Source: a virus
Virus record (IMG/VR): IMGVR_UViG_3300038457_000126
Span: 1 to 30,485 of that record
Length of the DNA stretch: 30,485 nt
Strand: one strand, 5' to 3'
This document shows positions 21,013 to 28,759 of the stretch, piece by piece (position 1 is the stretch's first letter; every line of letters begins with the position of its first letter). Both the position numbers and the translations under genes were made by a program. The notes beneath the pieces were generated by a model. That model worked only from the letters and a program-made list of their open reading frames with translations, made no database searches and was not told the origin of the DNA.

Positions 21013-21718
21013 ACAAATGTGTTCTTCGGCGCCGGTCCCCGCAAGAATCCCGCGCTATATCGGCAATCTGAATGAGCTCGCCTTGAATGCGGGCCTGAAA
21101 GTCGAGATGACCGCAGAGCCTTACAGCGATGCTCCGGAGATTCGCCTCTGGTCTAACTGGCGCGGTACGCAGGCGGCATTCCTGGCCCTCGTGCAGCCGG
21201 TTGCGTCCTACCGCCTCCCGCTATCGCGTGGCCGGCTAAACATCCCAGGAGGGGCTGGCTATTACGCTCCCAATGCGCTCGTCAGTGGGGACGTGGAGGT
21301 AAGCGGGAATGAGGTGCTTTTTCAGATCGACTTCGGTCCGCCTGACTTCACCATTGCCGACGTTGCAGGGGTCGAGATCGTGAGCTACGCAGACGAAACG
21401 CTCTATCACGGCACGCCAGCGGCGCTCGTGGCTTTGGGCATTGAGCGCTCTCGGCTGCCGCTGCAAAAGAAAAAGACGCGCAGCGGCCGCGATTGGAAGG
21501 CAGAAACGCAGGATTGGCGGAGCCGTCGCCAACCCGATGGCACGATCGTCTACCGCATCGAGAGCCCGGCCGCGTTGCGGCGCCGACGCAAAAGCGTTGT
21601 GGAGGGATTCGCCAACCAGGGATTGATGGTCCGGCCCGGGCGAGACCCAGACACGAAGGCACGACCGTCCCACCTACGTCTGGTCATCGACAACACGCGT
21701 GAAACGACCCATGACTAG
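21005..21718 (+). CDS. Hypothetical protein at the end of the array
   Basis: The 237-residue protein overlaps paralogue 6 by 8 nt (ATGGCTGA). It is larger than the array genes. A strand-rich first half (LKVEMTAEPY, EIRLWSNWRG, LFQIDFGPPDFTIADVAGVEIV) is followed by a strongly basic C-terminal region (KKKTRSGRDWK, ALRRRRKSVVEGF) that could bind nucleic acid. I recognise no family. It may be the effector with which the preceding small proteins work, though only position supports this. Confidence 0.55.
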   Translation: MAEQMCSSAPVPARIPRYIGNLNELALNAGLKVEMTAEPYSDAPEIRLWSNWRGTQAAFLALVQPVASYRLPLSRGRLNIPGGAGYYAPNALVSGDVEVSGNEVLFQIDFGPPDFTIADVAGVEIVSYADETLYHGTPAALVALGIERSRLPLQKKKTRSGRDWKAETQDWRSRRQPDGTIVYRIESPAALRRRRKSVVEGFANQGLMVRPGRDPDTKARPSHLRLVIDNTRETTHD

Positions 21719-21872
21719 CGGTTCTTCGACCAGGCCGCCCAAGCGATCGCGCGCGGACGAGCTCGTCGATTTCCTGCAAGACGTGGCGCTCGGTAAGCGC
21801 AAAGCCACCGAACAGCAAATCGATGACGCGCAGGAAGAGCTGAACCAGCTGCTGCCTGACGCTGAGCAGTAG
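21711..21872 (+). CDS. Small helical hypothetical protein (53 aa)
   Basis: The start lies 8 nt inside the previous gene (ATGACTAG). The 53 residues are basic at first (STRPPKRSRADELVDF) and then helical (KRKATEQQIDDAQEELNQLL). The size and coupled start support a real gene, although no family is recognised. A 27-bp gap follows. Confidence 0.5.
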   Translation: MTSGSSTRPPKRSRADELVDFLQDVALGKRKATEQQIDDAQEELNQLLPDAEQ

Positions 21873-21899
21873 CACCGCATTGATTCGCGCCTTTCACCA

Positions 21900-22421
21900 A
21901 TGACTCACGACGCGCCACAAACCCTTGATCTGTTCCCGCCGCCGGCGAGGCCTTCGTGGGCGGAGTTCATGGGCGGTGTGCGGCAGGAGCGCACCGGCTG
22001 GCGCGACCAGGAGATCTCCGAGCGGCATCGACGATGGGGCGCGAGCTGCCCAGCGGTCGATCTAGACTTCCTGCTGACGGAGATCCACATCGGCGAGCCG
22101 GCGGCGCTGGTCGAGTACAAGCACTTCATGGCGCGCCCCATCAATGCGGGTGCCGCGGTGATCACGGCGCTGCGGCGGCTCGCCGATCGAGCCGAGATCC
22201 CGTTCCTGGTCGCGTGGTACTGGCCTGGCTCCTGGGCTTTTCGGGTGTGCCCCATCAACGACCTGGCCCGCGAGCATTTCGAGGATCCGGAGGATTTCAC
22301 CGAGCGCGCATACGTGCAGCGCCTGTATCGACTGCGGCGCCTGGCGCTCACGCAAGGGCTATCGCAGCAGCTGCTCGAGGTATTGCCGCCGATCGAGCGC
22401 CGGACCGCCGCAACCCGGTAA
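21900..22421 (+). CDS. PD-(D/E)XK nuclease-like protein
   Basis: The 173 residues include CPAVDLDFLLTEIHIGEP (50-67) followed by ALVEYKHF (69-76). Asp54 or Asp56 with Glu72 and Lys74 gives the D-(x)n-ExK catalytic pattern of restriction-endonuclease-fold nucleases. Upstream WRDQEISERHRRWG could supply the additional Glu. I recall similar proteins in proteobacterial phages and plasmids, but without an experimentally known role. Candidate roles are Holliday-junction or DNA-end processing, or exclusion. The 98-bp gap after it contains GGTA and ATACC half-sites near 22416-22438 but no clear operator. Confidence 0.55.
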   Translation: MTHDAPQTLDLFPPPARPSWAEFMGGVRQERTGWRDQEISERHRRWGASCPAVDLDFLLTEIHIGEPAALVEYKHFMARPINAGAAVITALRRLADRAEIPFLVAWYWPGSWAFRVCPINDLAREHFEDPEDFTERAYVQRLYRLRRLALTQGLSQQLLEVLPPIERRTAATR

Positions 22422-22519
22422 ACTCACCATACCAGACTAGGCCGGCCAGCCGAAAAGCGGGAAACCTTCCCCGTCTGTCTGGTGTTTCATCGAAGGCAGC
22501 ACGAGAAGGTGTGCTGGTA

Positions 22520-23164
22520 ATGGCGAAATCCACGCCCAAGCTGGGCTCGCGGTCGGCCGCTTCTAGCTGGGTATCGATAGGGCACGTGCTGTCCGATGAA
22601 GCCCGGAAGCGGTTGGCGGAGATCGTCGGCCTGGCACATGAGTCTGATACCGCCGATCTCGGGCAAATGTTCATTCGGGTGCAGCACCACCTTGGCATTT
22701 ACCCCGGCTCGGTGCAGCTCTTGGATAACGCTCCGCGCGCCGCCGATTACGTCAGCGAATTTCAGGCGCTGAAGGAGCATGCGGAAGCGCTGATCAGCGC
22801 GCTCAAGGCGGCAAATCCTCGGATCATGGAAGACCTCGAGGCGGAGATGGAGGAGCCGGCTCACTCCACCTCGCTGGTGGCGGTCCAAGCGGCGATCGCG
22901 GCCTTGATCAAAGGCACCGCCAATCGGATCACGGTCTACGGCGCCGACCCAGGAGGCAGACCCAAACAGGTGGCGCTCGGCCTCTTGATCGACTCGCTGC
23001 TCAAAATCTTCAAGGCCTACTATCGCGGGACCGCCGACGATGAGCGCAATGCAGAGTTGCAGTTCCTGACTGCAGCGCTCGCGGACGCCCACATCCAGAT
23101 CGAGGCGCGGAAGCTTGGAAAACTGCTGAACGCCCATCGTCAAGGGAAAAAACCTCCCAAATAA
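22520..23164 (+). CDS. Helical hypothetical protein (214 aa)
   Basis: ATG 22520 has GAAGGTG eight bases upstream; an in-frame GTG at 22511 is possible. The protein is almost wholly helical: EARKRLAEIVGLAH, EFQALKEHAEALISALKAAN, VAVQAAIAALIKGTANRITV, VALGLLIDSLLKIFKAYYRGT and a basic tail RQGKKPPK. No family is recognised. A 112-bp gap follows, with a weak -10-like TAATAG but no convincing -35 box. Confidence 0.55.
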   Translation: MAKSTPKLGSRSAASSWVSIGHVLSDEARKRLAEIVGLAHESDTADLGQMFIRVQHHLGIYPGSVQLLDNAPRAADYVSEFQALKEHAEALISALKAANPRIMEDLEAEMEEPAHSTSLVAVQAAIAALIKGTANRITVYGADPGGRPKQVALGLLIDSLLKIFKAYYRGTADDERNAELQFLTAALADAHIQIEARKLGKLLNAHRQGKKPPK

Positions 23165-23276
23165 TCGGCAGGTTGTTGTTCTCGCGGGAAGCCTCTCGCG
23201 CTAATAGTCTCTGTATCGCCCCGCGCCAACCTGTGAATACCCACGGAGGCGCGCCACCCTCATTGGAGGACCGGCG

Positions 23277-23513
23277 ATGCAAACCACGTCCCTTCCCCCT
23301 GCTCTGGCAGCGATCGCCGCCGGCCGCGATCACATCCTCACCGAAGAGTTCGCCAAGGCGTCCAGCCGAAGCTGCGAAACCATTCGTAAAAACTATGCCC
23401 GCCGCGGCGACTGCTTCGGCATCAAACCACTGAAATTTGGGAATCGGCTGCTATGGCCGGTGAGCCAGATTGCGGCGCTATTGAGCGGCGAACTGCCTTC
23501 AAAAGCCGCGTGA
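23277..23513 (+). CDS. Small helix-turn-helix DNA-binding protein
   Basis: The 78-residue protein has a GGAGG ribosome site. EEFAKASSRSCETIRKNYARRG is a MerR/excisionase-like helix-turn-helix, followed by the wing FGNRLLWPVSQIAALL. Proteins of this layout act as small regulators or recombination directionality factors in phages and mobile elements. It may be an early regulator or the directionality factor of one of the recombinases. It is followed by a strong terminator. Confidence 0.6.
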   Translation: MQTTSLPPALAAIAAGRDHILTEEFAKASSRSCETIRKNYARRGDCFGIKPLKFGNRLLWPVSQIAALLSGELPSKAA

Positions 23514-23524
23514 TTTCCTTCGGC

Positions 23525-23563
23525 GAACGCCTCGGGTCGGCAAAACCCGAGGACGTTCTTTTT
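23525..23563 (+). terminator. Intrinsic transcription terminator
   Basis: GAACG-CCTCGGGT (23525-23537) pairs with ACCCGAGG-a-CGTTC (23545-23558), a 13-bp stem with one bulge and a 7-base loop. The stem's end leads into the T-rich TTCTTTTT (23556-23563). It lies 12 bp after the small HTH gene and separates it from the phage replication block. Confidence 0.85.
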
Positions 23564-23594
23564 CCAGCAACGCAGACCACAAGGACTTCCAGCA

Positions 23595-23804
23595 ATGAGG
23601 AATTTAGCATCGGCGCGCCATACCGCGCCACTCCACACCGCCCATTTCGAGACCGAGCTACTCCTGACTGCCGCTGAACGACGCCATGTCGCGCTGGCCG
23701 CTTTGCAGATCCAGGAGCAGCGTCATCGTCTAAAGCTGGCGCAGATTGCAGTTGAGCGGCGCGCCCTCCTGGCCGCCGAATCGACTGAGCTTTGCGCACT
23801 ATGA
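23595..23804 (+). CDS. Small helical hypothetical protein
   Basis: The 69-residue protein follows an AAGGA ribosome site. It is helical, Ala/Arg/Leu-rich (LTAAERRHVALAALQIQEQRHRLKLAQIAVERRALL), and likely forms a coiled coil. Its stop is overlapped by the next ATG (ATGA). It is the first gene after the terminator. No family is recognised. Confidence 0.5.
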   Translation: MRNLASARHTAPLHTAHFETELLLTAAERRHVALAALQIQEQRHRLKLAQIAVERRALLAAESTELCAL

Positions 23805-24016
23805 ACCGCGCGATGCACGACCCGCGCGGCCTGTCACACGCTCATGTCGATCTATCCGTCTCCTTCCCGGTTGGCCGATTGACACCTCGCGGCGTGCGCC
23901 AACAGTTCATTCAATCCCTTCGCATCGCCATTGCCAGATCTCGCCTCAGTCGTGCGATCGAGCCCGAGATTGCCGAGGAACTGTGGCGTGCTCTACCGAA
24001 GTCGGGGACCGCATGA
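23801..24016 (+). CDS. Small hypothetical protein
   Basis: The 71-residue protein overlaps its neighbours by 4 nt on both sides (ATGA). A strand-like start (HAHVDLSVSFPVGRLTPRG) is followed by helices (VRQQFIQSLRIAIARSRL, EPEIAEELWRAL). No family is recognised. Confidence 0.5.
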   Translation: MNRAMHDPRGLSHAHVDLSVSFPVGRLTPRGVRQQFIQSLRIAIARSRLSRAIEPEIAEELWRALPKSGTA

Positions 24017-24423
24017 AAAACCCACTCGCTCCCGTCATCGGGACCATCAATCCGTCCAGCGACGCCGATGCCGAGCGCTCACCCCAAATGGCGAAAATGC
24101 CGTGGTATCCGCGGGATTTTGCCAGCGCGACACGCGGCTGGCCGCTGGCCGCTCGCGGCGCCTATCGCGAGCTCCTCGATGCCCAGTGGGACATGGGATC
24201 TCTGCCCGAAGATCCGGCCGAGCTCCGAGCAATCGTCGCGGCAACGCCAGCCGAGTGGCGCATCTCATGGCAGTTCGTCGGGCCGAAGTTCCTGATCGGG
24301 GAAGACGGCCGCCGGCGCAATCCACGCCTCGAGATCCATCGCAGCAAGGCCATCAATCAGTTCAAGAGCCAAAGCGAAGGCGGTCGAGCTGGAAATCGCA
24401 ACCGATGGGGTGCGCGCCAATGA
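24013..24423 (+). CDS. DUF1376-type replication-associated protein
   Basis: The 136 residues hold the DUF1376 core. MPWYPRDFASATRGWPLAARGAYRELLDAQWDMGSLPEDPAELRAIV is followed by WQFVGPKFLIGEDGRRRNPRLE. This domain occurs at the N-terminus of phage replication proteins that resemble lambda O, usually with a longer C-terminal part. Here the frame stops soon after the domain, and the next short frame (24420) may carry on what was once the same gene. It is followed directly by helicase and primase genes. Confidence 0.75.
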   Translation: MKNPLAPVIGTINPSSDADAERSPQMAKMPWYPRDFASATRGWPLAARGAYRELLDAQWDMGSLPEDPAELRAIVAATPAEWRISWQFVGPKFLIGEDGRRRNPRLEIHRSKAINQFKSQSEGGRAGNRNRWGARQ

Positions 24424-24641
24424 CCACCACTCGCACAAAAAGCTGTCGGTCACTGATCGGCGAGCGATCAGTCAGTGATCGGTTAGCGATCTCTGGCCCA
24501 CTGATCAGTTCCGTATCCGTATCCGTTGCCTTGCTTCCGGATGCTTACCAAGGGGCGGATCTACCTGATACCTATCTACCTGGTGCTCTGGGGTTCCCTT
24601 CCAAAAACCGCGCCGATTTTAAAAATCGAGAAGCGTCATGA
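24420..24641 (+). CDS. Short frame downstream of the DUF1376 gene, possibly its displaced tail
   Basis: The 73-residue frame starts in an ATGA overlap and ends in an ATGA overlap with the helicase, which fits a coupled gene. Its sequence is low in complexity (SLIGERSVSDRLAISGPLISSVSVSV), like the repetitive tails I recall from some DUF1376 proteins. The DNA beneath is an 11-bp repeat array, not a multiple of three, so the protein sequence may be a by-product of a DNA function. It may not be a real protein. Confidence 0.35.
   Translation: MTTTRTKSCRSLIGERSVSDRLAISGPLISSVSVSVALLPDAYQGADLPDTYLPGALGFPSKNRADFKNREAS
24452..24509. repeat. Phased GATC repeat cluster next to the replication genes
   Basis: GATC occurs at 24455, 24466, 24477 and 24488, exactly 11 bp apart, and again at 24503. 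ACTGATCG-gcgag-CGATCAGT (24452-24472) is a perfect inverted repeat, and ACTGATCAGT (24500-24509) a perfect palindrome. The 22-bp unit GATCGGnnAGCGATC appears twice. Iteron-like, helically phased repeats inside or beside an O-like gene are typical of phage origins. Confidence 0.65.
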
Positions 24642-26317
24642 GCCCGCGGCCCCAGGAAGCTCTCCCCCTTGGCAAGCCGGCTTGGCTCCCTCCGGCAAAC
24701 GAGATGCCGGCTGGGTGGCTCGACCGCCTGCCGCCGACCGCAGATTGCCTCCGCGACTACCAGTTGCATCTGATTTCCGCGATCGCCGAGGCCCTCGACG
24801 ACGGACATTCGCGGATTCTCGGACAAGCGCCCACCGGCGCCGGCAAGACCCACATCATTGCCGCGATCGTGATGGCAGCCCAGGCCGCGGATCGGCGAGT
24901 GCTGATCCTTGCGACCCGCACGCGCCTGGTCCGACAGATCCACGAGCGGCTCGCCGACTTCGGCGCGCTGCACGGCGTCATCGCGGCATCGCTACCGCAT
25001 CTGCGCAACTACTCCTCGCGGATCCAGATCGCCTCGATCGACACGCTGCACCGGCGCGCCATCGTGAACGAGCACATACCGCTGCCCGCGGCGGACGTCG
25101 TGATTTTCGACGAAGCGCACCTGGCGACGGCCGCGACCCGCCTGCAGATCCTCGACAGCTACCCAGGGGCTGTGCGGATCGGCTTCACGGCGACGCCGGC
25201 GCGCAAGTCGGGTAAGTCTCTATCCACGGCGTTCGATTGCCTGATCCATGGCCCCACGGTGAAAGCTCTGACGGCGGCCGGCGTGCTGGTGCCGACTCGG
25301 ATATTCAACACACCGAGCGTGACGGCGGCGGAGCTGCGCGCGCTGCCGAAGGACAACGACAACGATTTCAGCTCGAGCGCGCTGGGCGATCTGCTCAGCC
25401 GGCCGAAGCTGATCGGCGATGTGGTCGGCAACTGGCTGCGGATCGCGAACCGCAAGAAAACCCTGTGCTTCGCGGTCAACAAGGCGCATGGCGCCGCGCT
25501 CTGCGATTCGTTCCGCCAGCAGGGCATCGCCGCCGAGCTACTGACCGATGCAGACGATGAGGCTATCCGCGACGAGGTGATCGGCCGCCTCGAGGCGGGA
25601 TCGACGAGCGTCGTGATCAACTGCTTCCTGATGAGCTACGGCGTCGATGTGCCCTCGGTCGAGTGCATCATTCTCGCCCGCCCCACGCGATCCCTGACGA
25701 TGTACCTGCAGATGGTCGGCCGAGGCCTGCGGGCGAGCCCGGGCAAGACGCACTGCATCGTCATCGATCACGGTCACGTCGTCGAATCGTTGGGACTGCC
25801 GCAGAGCGACTTCGACTGGACGCTCGACGCCACGCGCAACGTGAACGCCGAAACACTGAAGGCGCGCAGCAGCAAACCCGCCAAAGAGACGATGCGCACG
25901 TGCAGTCAGTGCGCCTCGATCTGGCTCACGTCCGAACAGGGGAACGCGTGCCCATCGTGTGGCTGGGCGCCGGCGCCGAAGGCCAAGCCGATCGCCGTGC
26001 AGGACGCGGACCTCGAGGAGCTCGCCGACGCACCGGACGCCGTATCGCCGAATGATCCGAGCGTCGCGTGGTTTTATCGGGAGGCCTGCGGCTGGTATTC
26101 GCGGCGCTGGCCGGACAAGTGGACCGCGAAACCGAGCTCCGGACACTGGTGGGCATGGATGCAGACCCAGGCGAAATTCGGGATCGTCGAATCGGTTAAA
26201 AAGCCGTCGGCGTTCTGGAGTCTCCCGCCAGCGCCACCGTCTGCGGCGTCGAGCGGCTGGCTGCATCACCGGCTGATCAAGTGGTCTCGCGATCGAGCCA
26301 GGGCGACAGCAGCATGA
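24638..26317 (+). CDS. Superfamily 2 DNA helicase (DEAD/DEAH type) with zinc ribbon
   Basis: The 559 residues have Walker A APTGAGKT (64-71), motif II FDEAH (about 150), and motif III FTATP. The C-terminal RecA-like domain contains SYGVDVPSVE and the motif VI stretch YLQMVGRGLRASPGK. After it a Cys4 zinc ribbon (CSQCASIWL...NACPSCGW, about 427-446) and a Trp-rich C-terminus (WFYREACGWYSRRW, WWAWMQTQAKFG) follow. Phages use such proteins as replicative or recombination helicases. It is coupled with the preceding frame and with the primase gene (ATGA at both ends). Confidence 0.9.
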   Translation: MSPRPQEALPLGKPAWLPPANEMPAGWLDRLPPTADCLRDYQLHLISAIAEALDDGHSRILGQAPTGAGKTHIIAAIVMAAQAADRRVLILATRTRLVRQIHERLADFGALHGVIAASLPHLRNYSSRIQIASIDTLHRRAIVNEHIPLPAADVVIFDEAHLATAATRLQILDSYPGAVRIGFTATPARKSGKSLSTAFDCLIHGPTVKALTAAGVLVPTRIFNTPSVTAAELRALPKDNDNDFSSSALGDLLSRPKLIGDVVGNWLRIANRKKTLCFAVNKAHGAALCDSFRQQGIAAELLTDADDEAIRDEVIGRLEAGSTSVVINCFLMSYGVDVPSVECIILARPTRSLTMYLQMVGRGLRASPGKTHCIVIDHGHVVESLGLPQSDFDWTLDATRNVNAETLKARSSKPAKETMRTCSQCASIWLTSEQGNACPSCGWAPAPKAKPIAVQDADLEELADAPDAVSPNDPSVAWFYREACGWYSRRWPDKWTAKPSSGHWWAWMQTQAKFGIVESVKKPSAFWSLPPAPPSAASSGWLHHRLIKWSRDRARATAA

Positions 26318-27309
26318 TGCGCGCCGACGAAATCCATTCACGGCTCGCCTCGAGCTGGCCGCAAGTTCTCGTCCAGCTCGGAATCGCCGAGACGACGCTC
26401 AAAAACAAACATGGCCCGTGCCCGGCATGCGGCGGGAAAGATCGGTTCCGCTTCGACAACAAGCGCGGCCGCGGCGATTATTTCTGCAATCACTGCGGCG
26501 CCGGCGATGGCTTCAAGCTCCTGGAGCGCACGTTCGGTTGGACGTTCAGCATGGCGCGCCGGCATGTAATCGCCGCTGCGGGGCTGGCCGATGATGCTGA
26601 CGCTTCGCCTGCACCGGTAAGTACCCGCATACCTGCACACGTCCCAGCTACCCCGGAGATCGCGCAACCGACAGCGCGCGTGCATCGGCTGCGCAGCGAT
26701 CGATGCGCCATCGAAAACTGTGACGATGCGGTCGATTACCTCGATAGCCGGCGCCTCTGGCCGCCTCCCCCGGGCTGCTCGCTGCGGGCCCACGCCACCG
26801 TCGAATATTGGAACGACAACGTACGGGTGGGCCGGTATCCGGCGCTCGTTGCCGATGTCCTCGACGTCGCCGGCGAGCTCGTCACCGTCCACACGACCTA
26901 CCTACAGCACGGCAAGAAGCTGGCCGGGCACGAGCCCCGGAAGATCTGGAGCCCAATGACCGGCCGCCGCGGCTGCGCGGTGCGACTGATGCCGGTGGGC
27001 GCGGTCATGGGGATCGCCGAAGGTATCGAAACCGCCTTGTCCGCTACCGAGCTGCACGACGTGCCGACCTGGGCAGCGCTCAACACGTCGCTGCTCGCCA
27101 AGTTCGAACCGCCGGCGACCGTCCGTCGTCTGCTCATTTTCGCGGACGCCGACGTGCCAGGCCTGCAGGCCGCCGCGGCGCTGATGCAGCGGCTGCAGGG
27201 CCGCGTCGAGTTGGAGATCCGCACACCGCCGGCGCCCGCGAAGGATTGGAACGATGCCCTGATGACCCATAACAGCCGCCGGAGCGGCGAAGGATTCGCG
27301 CATGAATAA
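26314..27309 (+). CDS. Phage-type DNA primase (zinc finger plus TOPRIM)
   Basis: The 331-residue protein has a Cys4 zinc-binding domain, CPACGGKDRF...DYFCNHCG (Cys36, 39, 58, 61), for template recognition. A linker and middle region follow, and then the TOPRIM motifs MGIAEGIETALSA and LLIFADADVPG. The layout matches phage primases of the P4-alpha/TOPRIM_3 type, without a helicase domain; the helicase is the separate gene just upstream. The start is ATGATG at the helicase stop. It overlaps the next gene by 8 nt (ATGAATAA). Confidence 0.85.
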   Translation: MMRADEIHSRLASSWPQVLVQLGIAETTLKNKHGPCPACGGKDRFRFDNKRGRGDYFCNHCGAGDGFKLLERTFGWTFSMARRHVIAAAGLADDADASPAPVSTRIPAHVPATPEIAQPTARVHRLRSDRCAIENCDDAVDYLDSRRLWPPPPGCSLRAHATVEYWNDNVRVGRYPALVADVLDVAGELVTVHTTYLQHGKKLAGHEPRKIWSPMTGRRGCAVRLMPVGAVMGIAEGIETALSATELHDVPTWAALNTSLLAKFEPPATVRRLLIFADADVPGLQAAAALMQRLQGRVELEIRTPPAPAKDWNDALMTHNSRRSGEGFAHE

Positions 27310-27988
27310 GCTCGCAGCCGTCCCGGATCTCGCCCTCACGCCTCTCGCGGTTGTGAATGCTGTCCTACCGGCGACCTACGAAGCGGCCAGGCTCGCGATC
27401 GCGGAATGCGACCGGATCGATGAGTGCAAGACCTGGGCGGATAAGGCCGCCGCACTCGCTAGCTACGCACGCCAAGCGAAGGACGACAGCCTGGCCGTGA
27501 TGGCCCGCCGGATTCAGGCTCGCGCCGAGCGCCGCGCCGGCGAGCTGCTCAAACTGATTCCACGGGCCGACGACTCCACCCGCTTCGGGCGGGAGGGCGA
27601 CCGCCCGCCCATGACGCGGACCCAGGCAGCGACCGACGCCGGCCTGTCCGAACATCAGCGCAAGACCGCCTTGCGCATCGCTGCTGTGCCGGAATCGCAG
27701 TTCAATCGGCAGGTGGAAAGCGCGAAACCCCCGACCGTCACGCAACTGGCGGACCAAGGGCGGGAGATGCGCGCAGCATCTGCGGCCGCCCCGAGCGCCG
27801 TGCATACGTCTGCACCGGAGGTCTGCAAAGCTGTCGCCGACTTTGCCAGCGCATGCGGCCAAATCGACGCCACCAAAGCGGGTCTGGAACTGACGGCACG
27901 TGAGGCCGCGGAAATCCGGAAAGCCGTGACCAAGATCGACAACTGGCTCGATCGCCTCATGAACTCACTGCCGCCCGCGGTCGCATGA
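27302..27988 (+). CDS. Conserved phage/plasmid helical protein (228 aa)
   Basis: The first half contains YEAARLAIAECDRIDECKTWADKAAALASYARQAKDDSLAVMARRIQARAERRAGELL, which I recognise as a widespread module in phages and plasmids without an assigned function. A helix-turn-helix-like ATDAGLSEHQRKTALRIAAVP follows, and then PPTVTQLADQGR. The C-terminal part is helical (AREAAEIRKAVTKIDNWLDRLM). The HTH resembles that in ParB-like proteins, but the nuclease-like ParB N-domain is absent. A DNA-binding role in replication or its control is plausible. Confidence 0.6.
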   Translation: MNKLAAVPDLALTPLAVVNAVLPATYEAARLAIAECDRIDECKTWADKAAALASYARQAKDDSLAVMARRIQARAERRAGELLKLIPRADDSTRFGREGDRPPMTRTQAATDAGLSEHQRKTALRIAAVPESQFNRQVESAKPPTVTQLADQGREMRAASAAAPSAVHTSAPEVCKAVADFASACGQIDATKAGLELTAREAAEIRKAVTKIDNWLDRLMNSLPPAVA

Positions 27989-28254
27989 GCACCGCTTCCG
28001 CCTCAAAGGCCTCGCTGGCCGAGATCGGCGAGCGCATTCTCGCGCCGCTTATTGCCCAGTCGGCGCGGAATCGGCAACGCGGCGATGTTTTGCGCGCAGA
28101 GATCCAGGCGCTGATCGACCGGCACCCCGGGCCGAAACCGATGACGGCGCAGCAGATCCGGGCCGCTCTGTCCCGCGAAAACCCGCCTTCAGTTCGCAGA
28201 ATCCAGAAGCACTTGAAATTATTACGCGCCCCATCGTCGGTAGGGCGCGGCTGA
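27985..28254 (+). CDS. Small helix-turn-helix-like hypothetical protein
   Basis: The 89-residue protein is coupled by ATGA to the previous gene. It has a long N-terminal helix and the segment MTAQQIRAALSRENPPSVRRIQKHLKLL, which looks like a winged-helix or HTH DNA-binding unit. It may be a transcription regulator. No family name can be given. Confidence 0.5.
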   Translation: MSTASASKASLAEIGERILAPLIAQSARNRQRGDVLRAEIQALIDRHPGPKPMTAQQIRAALSRENPPSVRRIQKHLKLLRAPSSVGRG

Positions 28255-28470
28255 ATGAGACAGGATGCGACGGACATGGAAATCTCCACAAAAACCGCGC
28301 CGCCCAAGCTTTCATACAGCCTCTCGGAGGCGAAGTTCATGACGAGCCTGTCGCGCGCCACGCTGTACCGAATGATCGCGGCCGGCACCCTCAAGACGGT
28401 GAAGGTCGGCGGCCGTCGCCTCGTGCCAATGGCCGAGCTCGAAAGGCTTTGCGCTGCAGGGGCCGCGTGA
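28255..28470 (+). CDS. Excisionase/AlpA-like DNA-binding protein
   Basis: The 71 residues contain YSLSEAKFMTSLSRATLYRMIAAGTLKTVKVGGRRLVPMAELERL, the standard small MerR-like (HTH_17) domain found in excisionases and AlpA-type regulators. It may start at ATG 28255 or ATG 28276. It could be the directionality factor for the tyrosine or serine recombinase, or a regulator of the virion operon that begins immediately downstream. Confidence 0.75.
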   Translation: MRQDATDMEISTKTAPPKLSYSLSEAKFMTSLSRATLYRMIAAGTLKTVKVGGRRLVPMAELERLCAAGAA

Positions 28471-28757
28471 TGCAGGAGGAAGAGCAGCCCATCACGGTCA
28501 CGCTTTCGCTCAAACAGTGGCGCGCTATCAGCGCGCACGTTGAAGGCGGCATATATCGCGAAGTGCAGCCGATTCTCGCCTCCATATTCCAGCAAGCGAA
28601 TCCGCAGATCCAAGCATCGAGAGATCGCGCCGCGGCCGCTGCGGTCGCAGCCGCAATCAAGGAAACCGAGGCACAGCTAGCACCTCATCAACCGGAGAAC
28701 GTCACCGATGATCAGCCTGAAAACCCGTCAACCACCAAGCGCCTCGCGCTGCACTGA
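28470..28757 (+). CDS. Small hypothetical protein at the head of the virion block
   Basis: The 95-residue protein starts in a one-base overlap with the previous stop (TGATG). It has a strand VTLSLKQWRAISAHV, helices (IYREVQPILASIFQQANP, DRAAAAAVAAAIKETEAQL) and a polar tail. No family is recognised. It may belong either to the regulatory group upstream or to the virion genes downstream. Confidence 0.5.
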   Translation: MQEEEQPITVTLSLKQWRAISAHVEGGIYREVQPILASIFQQANPQIQASRDRAAAAAVAAAIKETEAQLAPHQPENVTDDQPENPSTTKRLALH

Positions 28758-28759
28758 TC

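Noticed and set aside
23173-23208. Promoter upstream of the small HTH gene at 23277
   Set aside because: A TAATAG box is present but no -35 hexamer at 16-18 bp spacing.
24561-24582. CTACCTG direct repeats and several TACC half-sites upstream of the helicase gene
   Set aside because: The spacing does not match the composite operator and no palindromic core is present; too weak to list as a site.
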